The notes: generated by a model not told the origin, from the sequence alone. A DNA stretch of 64,000 bases from Actinomycetota bacterium (GCA_035765775.1 DASTWV010000026.1:56535-120534); one strand, 5' to 3'. Shown: positions 26,399 through 34,813, counted from the stretch's first letter. Numbers and translations are program-made.

Positions 26399-29206
26399 AT
26401 GAATATGCACAACTACGACGACCCGTACGATCATTCGGCCGGGCAACCGAGGACGCTCGCCGAGGTCCAGCCGCCGCCGCCCCATCCGGTCTGGCTGACG
26501 TTCGCCGCGACCTTGGGCGGGTTGATCATCCCGGCCGCGGCGGCGATCGCCGCCGCCATCCTACTCGGGCCACCGCACGTCCCCCACGCCTCCCGGGCCG
26601 CCTCGCTGGCCGCCGCCGCACTCACGGTGGCCGAGGCCATCTTCGCCGGGCTGGGAGCCGCTGCCCTGGTCGAGGCCGGCTGGCGCCGGGTCGGCATGCC
26701 CGGTTCAGGGCCGGCCAACTTCCTCCCGCTGCGCTACCTGCGCCACCGGATGGCCAACCGGCACGTCAAGGAGCTGATCGCACAGCTCCGCGACGCCCCG
26801 GCCCAGCCCTCCCGGGAGTCGGTGCGCGCCCTGCTGGACCTCTCCCGCGAGCTCGCCCGCCGGGACATCTACACCCGGGCGCACTCCGGGCGGGTCTCCC
26901 GGCTGTCGGTCGAGGTGGGCCAGAAGATCGGCCTGTCGCCCGAGGAGTGCGAGATCGCCCGGCTGGCCGGCCTGCTCCATGACATCGGCAAGCTGGAGAT
27001 CCCCTCGGCCATCCTGAACAAGCCCGGCCCCCTGGACCCCGACGAGGCGGAGCTGGTCCGCAACCACCCGAACATCGGGGCGGCCCTGGTGGCCCCCTAC
27101 ATCGGGGCGGACGTGGTCGAGGCCGTGCGCCACCACCACGAGCGGGTGGACGGTGCCGGCTACCCCGACGGGATCGACGGCGACGCCCTCCCGATCATCT
27201 CCCGGCTGGTGCCGGTGGTGGACACCTACGACGCCCTCATCTCCGACCGCTCCTACCGCCCGGGACGCTCCCGCGAGGAGGCCTTCATCGAGCTCCGGGC
27301 GGTGGCCGGCACCCAGCTGGACGCCGAGCTGGTCGAGGTCCTCATCGAGCTGGAGAGCGCCAAGGCCCCGATGGGCGGGGCCCTGCTGGGGCTCGCCCCC
27401 ATCGGCGCCCTCGCCCGCAAGGCCGAGCACCTGCTGCACAACTCGGCGGCCCCGGCGGCCGCCGCCATCACCGCCATCGCGGTGGCGGGAGCCGGCTGGC
27501 TCGGGGTGATGTCGGCCTCGACAAAGACCAACGTGTCGGCTGAGCGGCCCAGCACCGTGAACACCCTGCCCACGCCGACGCCGTCGGTGCCGGCCCAGGA
27601 CCAGCCTGCCGCCCCGGCGCCCAATACCGAGGTGATCCCCACCCCGACCGCCACCGCCAGCGCCCCGCCGCCCGTCGCCCTGTTCTTCCCGGGCCCGGGC
27701 ACCAAGGTGGGCAAAACCGCCAAGAGCGGTGGCGTCGTGGTCGTCCCCAAGTCCACCACGGCACCCTCCAAGGCCGGCGGCACCACCACCACCACACCGA
27801 CCAAAGTGATCGTCATCCCGAACCCGACCACCGGAGCGGGGGGCAGCCCGGCCCCCGCCCCGAGCCCCACCAGCGCGAAGCCGCCGCCCCCGCCGCCCGC
27901 CCCGAGCATCAGCGGCATCTCGCCGACCGGGGGTCCGGCCAGCACGCCCGTGACCATCAGCGGCGCCAACTTCTCCGGCGCCACGTCGGTCAAGTTCGGG
28001 TCCACCGTCGCCTTCTTCACCATCAACGACGCGGGCCATATCAGCGCCACCGCCCCGGCGGGATCCGGGACGCAGCCGGTGACGGTCACCGGGCCGGGCG
28101 GGACGTCGAACGGGGCCAACTTTGCCTACGTCGGCCCGAAGCTCACCTCGATCAGCAATTCGGGCCTCACCGGGATCAAGGACGGCGACATCTACGGGGC
28201 GCTGAACGGGGGGACGTCGGTCACCATCCACGGATCCGGGTTCTCGGCCGCCACCGCGGTGAAGTTCGGCAACGACCCGGCGAACAGCTTCCAGGTCAAC
28301 AGCGACAGCCAGATCACGGCGTCAGCGCCGGCGTTCTCCGGGACGGCCGAGGAGACCGTGTCCGTCACCACACCGGCCGGGACGGGCACGACCCAGTCGG
28401 GCAACAACGAGTTCGACTACGACCCGAACCTCGCCAGCATCAGCCCCTCCAGTGGCCACGCCGGGACCACCGTGAAGATCACCGGCAGCAACTTCAGCGG
28501 GGCCACGGGCGTGTCCTTCGGCAACAACCAGGCCATCAGCTTCAGCGTCGGCTCGGGCGGGACCCAGATCACCGCGGTTGCCCCCTCGCCGGCGTCGGCG
28601 TCGGTCGACATCGTGGTCACCAACGATGCGGGCGGCAGCGACACCATCAGCGAGGACGTCTTCCGCTACAACAACCCCAACATCACGGGCATCAGCTCCT
28701 CAGGCAACGACGGCGACCCGCTCACCATCTCCGGTTCCGGGTTCACTGCCGCCAATGCCGTGCGGATCGGCGCCGTGACCCTGGGGCCGTCGTCGTTCAG
28801 CGTGAACGGGGACGGCAGCATCTCGACGACGGTGCCCGCCGGGATCTACAACACCCAGCCCATCACGGTGACCACCCCGGTTGGCTCGAGCAACACCAGG
28901 TCGTTCACCTTCCAGGCCCCACCGCCCCCACCGCCGTCCATCACTGGGGTGAACCTCGTGCAGGTGCCGACGTCAACTGTGGCGAGCGGCTACAGCGTCA
29001 CGATCGTGGGGACCAACCTGGCGGGCGCCAGCGCCGGGGCGACGGTGGTGACCTGGAATGGCAGCACCATCTCCGGGGCGCACGTCACCAACTCCCAGAT
29101 CACATTCGACGCCCCCCTGGGGACAGCGCCCGGGGAGAGCGTCACCGTGGTGGTCAGCACCACAAGCTCTCCGCCGTCTGCGTCGAACACGTTCGTCGTT
29201 CCGTAG
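26399..29206 (+). CDS. Membrane HD-GYP phosphodiesterase fused to five IPT/TIG repeats
   Basis: 935 residues. Two membrane helices (about 31-57 and 66-92) precede a complete HD-GYP domain (about 140-320): His162, HD at 194-195, His223, HHE at 246-248, GYP at 254-256 and Asp275. HD-GYP domains hydrolyse c-di-GMP and related dinucleotides. A third helix (about 350-371) leads to a Pro/Thr-rich linker (372-500) and five Ig-like IPT/TIG repeats (from about 501, 573, 650, 720 and 805), each with the GxxF...V.FG pattern. The topology places HD-GYP inside and the repeats outside. The repeats end the protein. Confidence 0.88.
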   Translation: MNMHNYDDPYDHSAGQPRTLAEVQPPPPHPVWLTFAATLGGLIIPAAAAIAAAILLGPPHVPHASRAASLAAAALTVAEAIFAGLGAAALVEAGWRRVGMPGSGPANFLPLRYLRHRMANRHVKELIAQLRDAPAQPSRESVRALLDLSRELARRDIYTRAHSGRVSRLSVEVGQKIGLSPEECEIARLAGLLHDIGKLEIPSAILNKPGPLDPDEAELVRNHPNIGAALVAPYIGADVVEAVRHHHERVDGAGYPDGIDGDALPIISRLVPVVDTYDALISDRSYRPGRSREEAFIELRAVAGTQLDAELVEVLIELESAKAPMGGALLGLAPIGALARKAEHLLHNSAAPAAAAITAIAVAGAGWLGVMSASTKTNVSAERPSTVNTLPTPTPSVPAQDQPAAPAPNTEVIPTPTATASAPPPVALFFPGPGTKVGKTAKSGGVVVVPKSTTAPSKAGGTTTTTPTKVIVIPNPTTGAGGSPAPAPSPTSAKPPPPPPAPSISGISPTGGPASTPVTISGANFSGATSVKFGSTVAFFTINDAGHISATAPAGSGTQPVTVTGPGGTSNGANFAYVGPKLTSISNSGLTGIKDGDIYGALNGGTSVTIHGSGFSAATAVKFGNDPANSFQVNSDSQITASAPAFSGTAEETVSVTTPAGTGTTQSGNNEFDYDPNLASISPSSGHAGTTVKITGSNFSGATGVSFGNNQAISFSVGSGGTQITAVAPSPASASVDIVVTNDAGGSDTISEDVFRYNNPNITGISSSGNDGDPLTISGSGFTAANAVRIGAVTLGPSSFSVNGDGSISTTVPAGIYNTQPITVTTPVGSSNTRSFTFQAPPPPPPSITGVNLVQVPTSTVASGYSVTIVGTNLAGASAGATVVTWNGSTISGAHVTNSQITFDAPLGTAPGESVTVVVSTTSSPPSASNTFVVP

Positions 29207-29272
29207 TGCCGGCGCCTGCACGCGGGCGCGCATAAACGGCTGAATCGTACGGAGCGCTTTTTCGCCGGTGCC

Positions 29273-30358
29273 TTAGGTCTGGCTGGGCGTGCGGGATGCG
29301 AGGATCTGCTGCTGGAACGGCTCCCGGCGGCGGGTCTTGCGGGCCATCCAGGGGGGGTTCCAACCCCGGTCCGCCCGCTCCACGATGCTGCCCGGCGCCA
29401 CGATGCGGTCGATGGCGTCCAGCGTGTCGGCGTCCAGGCGGATCATCGCCCCGCCGATGAGGTCCTTCAGCTGCTCCACCGTGCGGGGGCCGAGGATGGT
29501 GGCGGTCACCGCCGGGTGGACCAGCGTGAACGCCACGGCCATGTGGGTCATCGTCAGGCCCGCCTGCTCCGCCACCGTGGCGAGCTGCTCCAGCAGATCC
29601 AGCTTGTTCTGGTTCCCGGGCCGCTGCAGGTGGTAGCGGGCGGCGCCCTTCGGCCCCCAGGTGGCGGCCCGGGCGATGCGGGAGTCCTCGGGGATAGGGC
29701 GGCCCCGGGAGTACTTGCCGGTCAGCCAGCCCCCGTCGAGCGGGCTCCACACCAGGACCCCCATCCCGTAGCGCTGGGTGACCGGGAAGACGTCCCGCTC
29801 GGGCTCCCGGGCGAAGATCGAATAGGGGGTCTGCTCGCACGTCACCCGGGCGAGGCCCCGCTTGTCGCTCACCCAGTAGGCCTCGACCAGCTCCCATCCC
29901 GGGAAGGTTGAGGACCCGACGTAGCAGATCTTGCCCTGGTGGACCAGGTCGTCGAGGGCGGTGAGGGTCTCCTCGATGTCGGTGGCCGGGTCCGGCCGGT
30001 GGAGCTGGTAGAGGTCGAGGTAGTCGGTCTTCAGGCGGCGCAGGCTGGACTCGACGCTGCGCATGATCCACAGGCGGGAGTTCCCCCGCTCATTGGGCCC
30101 CTTGCTCATCGAGGAGTACATCGTGGCCAGGACCACCTCGTCCCGGCGGCCCCGCAGCGCCCGGCCGATGATCTCCTCGGACTGGCCGTGGGAGTAGATG
30201 TCGGCGGTGTCGATGAAGTTGATGCCGGACTCGAGGGCGAGGTCGATCATCCGGGTGCACTCATCGACATCGGGGTTGCCCCAGTCCCCGAACATCATGC
30301 CGCCCAGCCCGTAGCTGCTGAGCCTCACCCCCGTGTGCCCCAACGTCCGGTATTCCAC
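29273..30358 (-). CDS. Aldo/keto reductase
   Basis: 361 residues from the GTG at 30358. Seen: YRTLGHTGVRLSSYGLGGMMFG, INFIDTADIYSHGQSEEIIGRAL (catalytic Asp and Tyr), YLDLYQLHRPDP and LVWSPLDGGWLTGKYSRG. The pattern fits the YghZ/Kvbeta-like branch, NADPH-dependent reductases of aldehydes or methylglyoxal. A GTG at 30367 would add three residues. It is convergent with the HD-GYP gene across a 66-base gap that shows no clear terminator. Confidence 0.92.
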   Translation of the reverse strand: MEYRTLGHTGVRLSSYGLGGMMFGDWGNPDVDECTRMIDLALESGINFIDTADIYSHGQSEEIIGRALRGRRDEVVLATMYSSMSKGPNERGNSRLWIMRSVESSLRRLKTDYLDLYQLHRPDPATDIEETLTALDDLVHQGKICYVGSSTFPGWELVEAYWVSDKRGLARVTCEQTPYSIFAREPERDVFPVTQRYGMGVLVWSPLDGGWLTGKYSRGRPIPEDSRIARAATWGPKGAARYHLQRPGNQNKLDLLEQLATVAEQAGLTMTHMAVAFTLVHPAVTATILGPRTVEQLKDLIGGAMIRLDADTLDAIDRIVAPGSIVERADRGWNPPWMARKTRRREPFQQQILASRTPSQT

Positions 30359-30368
30359 GGCGCACACC

Positions 30369-31319
30369 CTACCGCCTGCGCGGGGAGACCCCGGCCACCC
30401 CGACCGGCAGGGCGAACCGGCCGCCCGGGTGGCGGGACACCAGCCCGCTCAGCTCCAGGCGGGACAGCACTGCGCCGGTGGCCGACGTGGGCAGGCCGGC
30501 GAGGTGGGCCACCCGGTCCAGCAGCAGCGGGTGGCCGCCGAGCACCTCCAGCACCCGGCGCTCGTCGGCAGTGACCGGCGGCAGGGCCAGCGCCTCCTGG
30601 ACCGGGCCTCCCGGGGGCACCCCGGCCCCCCCGACGCCCCGGCCGGGGGAGCAGCCCAGGTCCTCGAGTACATCGGCGGCGCTGGTCACCAGGCGCGCCC
30701 CGTCCCGGATCAGGGCGTGCGGCCCCTCCGAGGTGTCGGCGTGCACCAGCCCAGGCACAGCGAACACCTCCCGGCCGAACTCCAGGCCCAGCCGGGCGGT
30801 GATCATGGCCCCGCCGTCGCGGCGGGCCTCGACGATGACGATGCCCAGCGACACCCCGGCGATGATCCGGTTGCGGGCCGGGAACTGCCACGGGGCCGGA
30901 GCGGTCCCGGGCGGGTACTCGGACACCAGGGTGCCCCGCAGCATGATCTCGCCGTAGAGCGCGGCGTTGGCCCGCGGGTAGCAGATGTCCAGCCCGCACC
31001 CGAGCACCGCCAAGGTGGCGCCCCCGCCCTCCAGGGCGCCCCGGTGGGCGGCGGCGTCGATCCCGGCGGCGAGCCCGCTGACGACCACCACACCTGCGGC
31101 CGCGAGCTCGCGGCCGATCCACGTGGCCGCCTCCACCCCGTACTTGCTGGCCCGCCGGGTCCCCACCACTGCCACACACGGGGCCGGCTCCAGCCGCTCG
31201 CCGGCCAGGTACAGCTGGCTGGGCGCCCCCGGGGTCTCGGCGAGCAGCGCCGGGTACTGGGGATCCCCCCGCACCACCGTCCGGTGTCCGGGCAGCGGCC
31301 GGGGGGACCGGGTAGCCAC
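30369..31319 (-). CDS. dprA: DNA-processing protein DprA
   Basis: About 316 residues. Loads RecA on incoming single-stranded DNA in transformation. Seen: the Rossmann-like core VAVVGTRRAS, VVSGLAAGIDAAAHRGAL, LGCGLDICYPRAN, FPARNRIIAG, and a C-terminal winged-helix (LDRVAHLAGLP... GAVLSRLELSGLV). The N-terminal SAM domain is missing or very short. The GTG at 31319 has a ggagg site; GTGs at 31328 (overlapping the comM stop) and 31337 are alternatives. Confidence 0.92.
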   Translation of the reverse strand: MATRSPRPLPGHRTVVRGDPQYPALLAETPGAPSQLYLAGERLEPAPCVAVVGTRRASKYGVEAATWIGRELAAAGVVVVSGLAAGIDAAAHRGALEGGGATLAVLGCGLDICYPRANAALYGEIMLRGTLVSEYPPGTAPAPWQFPARNRIIAGVSLGIVIVEARRDGGAMITARLGLEFGREVFAVPGLVHADTSEGPHALIRDGARLVTSAADVLEDLGCSPGRGVGGAGVPPGGPVQEALALPPVTADERRVLEVLGGHPLLLDRVAHLAGLPTSATGAVLSRLELSGLVSRHPGGRFALPVGVAGVSPRRR

Positions 31320-31324
31320 CCGGG

Positions 31325-32857
31325 TCACACCTCCCACACGGTGCGCCGGAACTGGAGCGCCTCGGCGACATGGGCCTCCCCCACTGCGCTCTCCCCCGCC
31401 AGGTCGGCGATGGTGCGGGCCACCCGCAGGATGCGGTGGAACGCACGGGCCGAGGTCGGCTGGGCGGCGAGCGCCCGCTGCAGGAACTGCTGCGTGGCGG
31501 CGTCCAGGCTGCAGGCGTCCTCGATATCGCCGGCGTCCACCGCTCCGTTGAGACCCTCAGCGCGGAGCAGTTGCGCCCGGCGGGCCGGGAGGACACGCGC
31601 CCGGACCGCCGCCGAGGGCTCGGAGGGATCCAGGTCCAGCAGCTCCCCGTCGCTGAGGGCGGCCACCTCGACGTGCAGGTCGATGCGGTCCAGCAGGGGG
31701 CCGGATAGGCGGGACCGGTAGGTCTCCAGCCTCCCGGGCGGGCACGTGCAGGACGCCGGCCCGTTCTGCGGGCGCCGGCACAGGCACGGGTTCGCCGCGG
31801 CGACCAGGGACACCCGGGCGGGGAACCGGGCCGTGCCGCCCCGCCGGGCGACGATGACCTCCCCGTCCTCCAGGGGCTGGCGCAGCGCCTCCAGGACGCC
31901 CCGGGCGAACAACGGCATCTCGTCCAGGAACAGCACGCCCCGGTGGGCCATGGAGATCTCGCCCGCGCCTGGTGTGGGGCTGCCGCCACCGACGACGGCG
32001 GCTGCCGAGGCCTGGTGGTGGGGGGACCGGAACGGGCGCCGGGTCACGATGGGCTCCCCCTCGGACAGGAGCCCCCCGATGGACCACAGGTGGGTCACCT
32101 CCAGGGCCTCCTCGCTGGAGAGGGGCGGGAGGATCCCCTGCAGGCGGCGGGCGAGCATCGTCTTGCCCGATCCCGGCGGGCCCACCATGAGCAGGTTGTG
32201 GCCCCCGGCGGCGGCGATCTCGAGCGCCCGCCGGCCGAGGGCCTGGCCCCGGACGTCACTGAGGTCGGGGCCCGCCTCGGCGGCGTGCGCCAACAGCTCA
32301 TCGATGCGGGGCGGCGTGACCCGGGCGTTCAGCTCCCCGGCGGCGACGGCCATGGCGTCCCGCAGCGTGGCCACCCCGTTGACCTGCACACCGGGCACCA
32401 GGGCCGCCTCACAGGCGTTCTCCACCGGCACCACGAGCCCCCGCCCCATCTCCCGGGCAGTGAGGGCCGCGGCAACCGCCCCCCGGATCGGGCGCAGCCG
32501 GCCGTCGAGGGCGAGCTCTCCGGCGAACACGAGCCTGTCCATCTGCTTCGGAACGACGGCCCCGATCGCACGGAGGACCCCCAGGGCGATCGGCAGATCC
32601 AGGAGCGGACCTTCCTTCCGGACATCACCGGGCGCCAGGTTGACGGTGATGCGCCGCGTCGGCCATTCCGCACCGGAGTTGATGACTGCCGCGCGCACCC
32701 GCTGCTGCGCTTCTCGAACCCCGACGCTGGGCAGGCCAACGATGTGGAACGCGGGCAGCCCTGGCTCCAGGTGGATCTCGATGTCCACATGGCGGGCCTG
32801 CATCCCGACCAGGGCGACGGAAGAAACCCGGGCGAACGTCGACGTCTGCTGTTTCAT
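31325..32857 (-). CDS. comM: YifB/ComM family Mg-chelatase-like AAA ATPase
   Basis: 510 residues. ComM is a hexameric helicase that promotes branch migration during transformation. Seen: the LonC-like N-terminal domain (ALVGMQARHVDIEIHLEPGLPAFHIVGLP), the Walker A GPPGSGKT near residue 220, Walker B VLFLDEMP, a CLCRRPQ...CTCPP cysteine cluster, and the C-terminal helical domain (SARAFHRILRVARTIADLAG). The ATG at 32857 gives the family's usual start; a longer frame extends into the leader. The leader contains a small ORF and a terminator-like hairpin. Confidence 0.93.
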   Translation of the reverse strand: MKQQTSTFARVSSVALVGMQARHVDIEIHLEPGLPAFHIVGLPSVGVREAQQRVRAAVINSGAEWPTRRITVNLAPGDVRKEGPLLDLPIALGVLRAIGAVVPKQMDRLVFAGELALDGRLRPIRGAVAAALTAREMGRGLVVPVENACEAALVPGVQVNGVATLRDAMAVAAGELNARVTPPRIDELLAHAAEAGPDLSDVRGQALGRRALEIAAAGGHNLLMVGPPGSGKTMLARRLQGILPPLSSEEALEVTHLWSIGGLLSEGEPIVTRRPFRSPHHQASAAAVVGGGSPTPGAGEISMAHRGVLFLDEMPLFARGVLEALRQPLEDGEVIVARRGGTARFPARVSLVAAANPCLCRRPQNGPASCTCPPGRLETYRSRLSGPLLDRIDLHVEVAALSDGELLDLDPSEPSAAVRARVLPARRAQLLRAEGLNGAVDAGDIEDACSLDAATQQFLQRALAAQPTSARAFHRILRVARTIADLAGESAVGEAHVAEALQFRRTVWEV

Positions 32858-32914
32858 GCGCCATAGAATATGCGTGGGTACCGACAAAAACTCTAGAGTA
32901 TTGCTGAGATGGTG

Positions 32915-32962
32915 AAAAAAGTTTGTCGCTGTTTTGTGGTGCACCCATACGGGCACAGCGAC
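32915..32962 (-). terminator. Terminator-like hairpin in the comM leader
   Basis: On the minus strand GTCGCTGT (32962-32955) pairs perfectly with ACAGCGAC (32932-32925), and TTTTTT (32920-32915) follows after AAAC. An inner GTGC/GCAC stem is also possible. It ends 57 bases before the comM start and 19 bases after the small WYSQGMY ORF, which is the order of an attenuator. The 4-base gap before the T run makes it imperfect. Confidence 0.5.
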
Positions 32963-32980
32963 TTCCATCCCGCGCCAGCC

Positions 32981-33025
32981 TTAGTTGGCGGAGCAGTACA
33001 TCCCCTGGCTGTACCACGCCGCCAA
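32981..33025 (-). CDS. Putative 14-residue leader peptide (LAAWYSQGMYCSAN)
   Basis: An in-frame TAG lies directly before a TTG at 33025, so this frame encodes only 14 residues before TAA. A CAGGA sequence ends 5 bases before the TTG. The frame lies wholly on the second copy of the 38-bp repeat and shares the WYSQGMY core with the ORF at 5152-5271. It is followed by a terminator-like hairpin before comM. Too short to be proven a gene by sequence alone. Confidence 0.35.
   Translation of the reverse strand: MAAWYSQGMYCSAN
32982..33019 (-). repeat. 38-bp repeat, copy B (WYSQGMY element)
   Basis: Minus-strand match to 5215-5252 (36 of 38 bases). It is oriented toward comM and ends 124 bases before its start codon. 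This copy lacks the long upstream frame of copy A. The surrounding 288-base intergenic stretch (32858-33145) holds no other gene I can support. Confidence 0.75.
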
Positions 33026-33135
33026 CTAGGTCCTGAGGGAAGACAGGCCCGCCGTGGAGCGCCCGCCGCATACCTGGTGACCGGGGATACACGCACGGGG
33101 TGACGGGGGACGCCTGTGGCTGCGGCCGGACACCG

Positions 33136-33152
33136 GGGCTGATGCTCAGCCC
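33136..33152 (-). terminator. Hairpin overlapping the stop of the beta-propeller-like gene
   Basis: GGGCTGA and TCAGCCC form a perfect 7-bp stem with a 3-base loop; the TGA in the stem is the gene's stop codon. No T tract follows. It probably separates this gene from the comM leader. Confidence 0.45.
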
Positions 33153-34117
33153 GACACCACCGGGGCCCAGCCCGTCACCCCGTCCGGGGAGCTGTAGATG
33201 ACCCGGTCACTGGCGATGGCGTAGATCCGGCCTCCGTCCTGGGCCAGGCCTTCGGTGTTGAGCCGGAAGCTGGTGAACGTCCAGCTGCGGCCGCCGTCGG
33301 TGGAGACGAGGATCCCGCCGTCCGTTCCGACGAAAAACCGCTTGGGATTGGCGACGTCCATGAGGATCGCCTGGATCGGCGTCCGCAGCAGCTGGTGCCA
33401 GGTGGTCGCCCCGTCGGTGGTCTCCCAGAGACCCGACACCGGCCCGCCCGCCAGGAAGGTGTTGGCGTCGGTGGACGAGGCCGCCAGGGCACGCAGCCCG
33501 GAGGGCTCCGAGCGACCGGGGAGCAGGTCCTCGACGATCCCGTCCACGCCCACCCGCATGACCCGGTTGCCCTGACCCACGATGACGACCCCGCGTTCGT
33601 GGGCGGCGATCACCGTGCCGGTCGCCCCGGAGGCGACGTCGGTGTACGTCTTCAGGTCGGTGGTGGTGTGCACCAGTCCGCCCGCCAGGACGTACGCGGT
33701 CGAGCCGTCGTTGGCGGCCACGGCGACCAGCTCGGCCGGCAGGTGGGCGACGGACCACGTCCGGCCATCGGGGCTCACGGCCAGGCCCCCGGTGGTGCCC
33801 ACCAGGTACCCGGCCCGGATCACCGCCAGAGAGGCAACCGGATCGGCCCCCGGCACGGCGTCGGCGTTGCCCCGGGAGCCGAGGATGGCGAACAGCAACG
33901 CCCCGACGAACAGGATGATGACCGTGACCCCGGCCCAGAGGATGCCCCGGTGCCGGGTCCGGCCGGCGAGCCCCGGAGGACGGCTCCGGACCGGCCCAAC
34001 GGCCGCCCCGGGCTCCTCACCGTTCGTCGCCAGAGCAGCCCCGTCGGCCGCATCCGCCGCCGGCTCAACTGCCGGCTCCTCCCCGGTCGGCCGTCCATCC
34101 GGCCCGTCCATCGTCAT
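33146..34117 (-). CDS. Membrane-anchored BNR/YCF48-like beta-propeller protein
   Basis: 323 residues. A Pro/Ala/Glu-rich cytoplasmic tail (about 1-55) precedes one membrane helix (about 61-83, GILWAGVTVIILFVGALLFAIL). The outer part is a series of strands with repeated DG.TW / DGGRSW motifs (GGLAVSPDGRTWSV, ETTDGATTWHQL, VSTDGGRSWTFTS), typical of BNR/sialidase or YCF48 propellers. Function unknown. ATG 34117 has a gggag site; it follows yraN by 19 bases. Confidence 0.72.
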   Translation of the reverse strand: MTMDGPDGRPTGEEPAVEPAADAADGAALATNGEEPGAAVGPVRSRPPGLAGRTRHRGILWAGVTVIILFVGALLFAILGSRGNADAVPGADPVASLAVIRAGYLVGTTGGLAVSPDGRTWSVAHLPAELVAVAANDGSTAYVLAGGLVHTTTDLKTYTDVASGATGTVIAAHERGVVIVGQGNRVMRVGVDGIVEDLLPGRSEPSGLRALAASSTDANTFLAGGPVSGLWETTDGATTWHQLLRTPIQAILMDVANPKRFFVGTDGGILVSTDGGRSWTFTSFRLNTEGLAQDGGRIYAIASDRVIYSSPDGVTGWAPVVSG

Positions 34118-34136
34118 GAGAAGGCTCCCGGCGTCA

Positions 34137-34487
34137 TCAGAAGGCTCCCGGCCAGTGCGTCGTCTGCACCCCATCCTCGCCAACGACCACCGAGATCACG
34201 TCGAACCGGCAATCGAGGAACCGGGGGCGCTCCATGGCCAGGTAGGCGGCGGCCACCCGCCGGAGCTGGCGCTGCTTGCGCCCGTCCACGCCCAGTGCAG
34301 GGTCCACGAAGCTCGGCGCCCGCCGGGCCTTCACCTCGACGATGGCCAGAACACCATCCTTGAGTGCCACCAGGTCCAACTCCCCGATCTTCAGGCGCCA
34401 GTTGCGGTGCAGCACACGCCAGCCGTCGGCTCGCAGCAGCGCCGCAGCGGCATCTTCCCCGACCTTCTGCACAGCCTGGTTGCCCAT
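34137..34487 (-). CDS. yraN: UPF0102 protein YraN
   Basis: 116 residues. Seen: GEDAAAALLRADGWRVLHRNWR, IGELDLVALKDGVLAIVEVKAR (the D...E-x-K nuclease-like core) and DCRFDVISV. The family has a restriction-endonuclease-like fold and unknown role. I chose ATG 34487 because a TATCGT hexamer lies 7 bases before it, implying a leaderless message; the longer frame would overlap the divergent clpS gene. Confidence 0.9.
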   Translation of the reverse strand: MGNQAVQKVGEDAAAALLRADGWRVLHRNWRLKIGELDLVALKDGVLAIVEVKARRAPSFVDPALGVDGRKQRQLRRVAAAYLAMERPRFLDCRFDVISVVVGEDGVQTTHWPGAF

Positions 34488-34494
34488 CCACAGA

Positions 34495-34504
34495 ACGATA
34501 GGCT
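34495..34504. promoter_or_regulatory. Overlapping divergent -10 elements (yraN and clpS)
   Basis: Plus-strand TAGGCT (34499-34504) is 6 bases before the clpS ATG; minus-strand TATCGT (34500-34495) is 7 bases before the yraN ATG. The hexamers share two bases, so one opened region could serve both directions and both messages would lack a leader. Confidence 0.5.
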
Positions 34505-34510
34505 GTAGGT

Positions 34511-34813
34511 ATGACATCCGCGGCGCCGGCCGAGCCAGAGATCATCAACCGACCCGGCAATGACGAGGTCGTCGAGCCCGCCCTGCCCTGGATCGTCATC
34601 GTCTGGAACGACCCCATCAACCTCATGTCCTACGTGGTCTTCGTCTTCCAGAAGCTCTTCGGCTACTCCCGCGACAAGGCCACCAAGCTCATGCTCGACG
34701 TCCACCACCGGGGCCGGGCGGTCGTTTCCTCCGGGCCCCGAGAGCGGGCCGAGATGGACGTCTACCGGCTCCACGCCCACGGGCTGTGGGCGACCATGTC
34801 GCAAGACCGATAA
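34511..34813 (+). CDS. clpS: ATP-dependent Clp protease adaptor ClpS
   Basis: 100 residues. Delivers N-degron substrates to ClpAP/ClpCP. Seen: [28 protein letters not shown], the HHRGRAVV segment, and [13 protein letters not shown]. It is followed by a DUF2017 gene, as in other actinobacteria. Confidence 0.96.
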   Translation: MTSAAPAEPEIINRPGNDEVVEPALPWIVIVWNDPINLMSYVVFVFQKLFGYSRDKATKLMLDVHHRGRAVVSSGPRERAEMDVYRLHAHGLWATMSQDR

